Positions 62,417-64,000 of a stretch of DNA of 64,000 bases are shown here, piece by piece. This DNA is from Thunnus maccoyii (taxonomy: Eukaryota; Chordata; Actinopteri; Scombriformes; Scombridae), in NCBI RefSeq assembly GCF_910596095.1, contig NC_056535.1, positions 5,675,001 to 5,739,000 on the forward strand, written 5' to 3'. The notes beneath the pieces are model-generated. The model searched no databases. It saw nothing but the letters and a program-made list of their open reading frames with translations, and was not told the DNA's origin. Both the position numbers and the translations under genes were made by a program. Within the stretch, counting starts at the first letter, position 1, and each line of letters begins with the position of its first letter.

Positions 62417-62440
62417 AACACACACACACACACACACACA
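62417..62440. repeat. (CA)n microsatellite
   Basis: About twelve CA units followed by short AAAC and AGAC repeats, in chst13 intron 1. Confidence 0.85.
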
Positions 62441-64000
62441 AACAAACAAAGACAGACAGACAGACATGGTTACTCACCTGAGGCCTGCACTAAGACGCAG
62501 GATTTGGGGTTAGCGAGGTAACTTCAGGTTTAATTTTGGGTTTTCAGGGGTACGACGTTCACTTCTTACTGGGCGACATCGCCATGGCAACTCATGCTGA
62601 ACAGCTAACCTGCTCCAGAGCAGGTTAACTTCAGAGGATTGGATCACAACCTGTCAGTACTGCAACCACTGACCAATGAGATCACTGGAAAAAAACACGT
62701 GGACAAAAGTCCTGAGTTTACAATAAAGTGATGAGTAAAAAAGAGCGATGTATATTTTTATAGGTCAGTAGAAAGATTTTATTGTTCCAGACTTTCTATT
62801 CCCACTCTGGTTTTAAAACAGAGCTTCTAACAAACAAAGAGATTGTTAACAACATTAAAAGCATAATGATGATTTTAGCTGCATTTTAACTGTGCAAAGT
62901 TGATTTTATGTGGATGATTTTACACTCTGATTCCATCACCGCAGCTCAGAATAACATCAGACAACTGTTTGATGAGAAGTGGAAATAAAAATAAAAGATT
63001 GTCATTTATTAGAAAAAGAAATCCACACGCGGCTCAAATGATTATAAATGCAACATTTCTGTCAGATAGACCTCATCAGTGGTTAACTACTTTTCCACTC
63101 TTGCTTTGGTAGCAGAAACAGTCTGACATTACATTTAAGTTAATTTCTGTGACATATTCAGAACGGTTTCTTCATCATCCATCTGAATAGCAAAAAATAC
63201 TCAATCTATTGTTAAGTCATATATAATAATACCTGGATGTATTTTAAATCTTATCCCACTTTTAATATGTAAGTATGTTATTTCTAGTGTTTCTACATCT
63301 TCTATTGTATGATTACAGGCTCGTTTACATTTCACTTCATTGAATATGACCTTTTGTCGTCCCTAAAACAGGTTTTCTGCAGGTACTTTGTATCACCGTT
63401 TCATCTCATATCATATTCAGTACTTCATTCATGATTCTGATGATGTCGCTCGTGATTAACAACCCCACCACTTTCACATGAACAAGCTTGTAGCTGGAAA
63501 ACCCAGAGTGGACTGAACTGGTTGATAACCAGCTTCGTATTACTGGTTATCTGGACAGCTGATGTTAGTCACACTGAAACCAGATAATGAAAAGATATCC
63601 TGGGTATGTTGAACTTGCGTCATAGTAAAAACCTCTGAGTCTCCCTGAGAATTTACTGCCTGTCCGTTGGTCTGTTGTAGCCACTGTAATCATGTAATCG
63701 GTCTCACGAATGAATGCTAATTAGCATCAGTTAAACTGTACATGTAAATGTAGTTGCATACAGATGACAAATATTGTCCAAGCAATTCTGAAGCTTAACA
63801 AACATAAAATATAGAGAAAATATGGATCATGAAATAAAGCAGTTTGAAAGTATTATACATTTACTTAAATGAATGGCTCCTCTGCATCAGTTTGAATGAT
63901 GACACTGCTGATGGACAGTCTGAAGATCTATGAACTGAGCAGTTGAAACAAATGTCTTTAACTCAGCACATTGTCTTTGTCACCTGTCCTTGGCGGTTAC

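Larger units (their letters stand above)
54184..64000 (+). other. chst13 intron 1 (incomplete)
   Basis: No exon matching the second or third exons of CHST11/13 was found, so the intron exceeds 9.8 kb. It holds a foldback element, a SINE, a three-unit tandem repeat and microsatellites; the rest shows nothing I recognise. Confidence 0.6.

Noticed and set aside
54184..64000. Second or third exon of the sulfotransferase
   Set aside because: Searched for PLQ-x-LY and for the PKVACTNWK and FVREPF blocks; none found in any frame.

Overview
The window looks like nuclear DNA of a ray-finned, probably percomorph, fish. Short exons with GT/AG borders are scattered over AT-rich introns. The intergenic and intronic DNA carries piggyBac-like, hAT and Tc1 remnants, tRNA-derived SINE sequence, LINE remnants and long CA/GT microsatellites, all typical of teleosts. 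I found three protein-coding genes.

(1) bin2, minus strand, 11853-22845. Twelve coding exons assemble in frame into a protein of about 551 residues: an N-BAR domain, a long acidic Ser/Glu-rich linker, and a C-terminal SH3 fold. The SH3 keeps the shape of the amphiphysin/BIN1 domain but has lost most of its ligand-binding residues. (2) txnrd3 (thioredoxin-glutathione reductase), plus strand, 26009-40041. Sixteen coding exons assemble into 602 residues: a CPFC glutaredoxin domain fused to a full thioredoxin reductase ending Gly-Cys-Sec-Gly. The Sec codon is the in-frame UGA at 40033-40035. A SECIS element that I folded by eye lies at about 40399-40465 in the 3' UTR. (3) The first coding exon of a chondroitin 4-O-sulfotransferase of the CHST11/CHST13 type, plus strand, 54090-54183. 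The TXNRD3-CHST13 neighbourhood is also found in human 3q21, so chst13 is the likelier paralogue. Its remaining exons lie beyond the window.

Layout: 1-5.4 kb is mostly one decayed minus-strand LINE (ORF1, endonuclease and reverse transcriptase fragments). 5.4-11.4 kb is gene-free with several MITE-like repeats. 11.5-23.3 kb is bin2. 23.3-26.0 kb is the head-to-head intergenic region shared by bin2 and txnrd3. 26.0-41.3 kb is txnrd3, whose introns hold an hAT fossil and a Tc1 fossil. 41.3-53.6 kb is a gene desert with repeats. 53.6-54.2 kb is the chst13 promoter and first exon, followed by a first intron running to the window end.

The genes do not form one pathway. txnrd3 is a redox selenoenzyme acting on thioredoxin and glutathione disulphides, bin2 is a membrane-curvature protein, and chst13 is a Golgi sulfotransferase. 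I saw no undescribed multi-gene system. The most informative signals are the UGA/SECIS pair with a CA/GT hairpin just upstream, the degenerate SH3 of bin2, the ATGA overlap between an upstream ORF and the chst13 start, and several well-delimited non-autonomous transposons.
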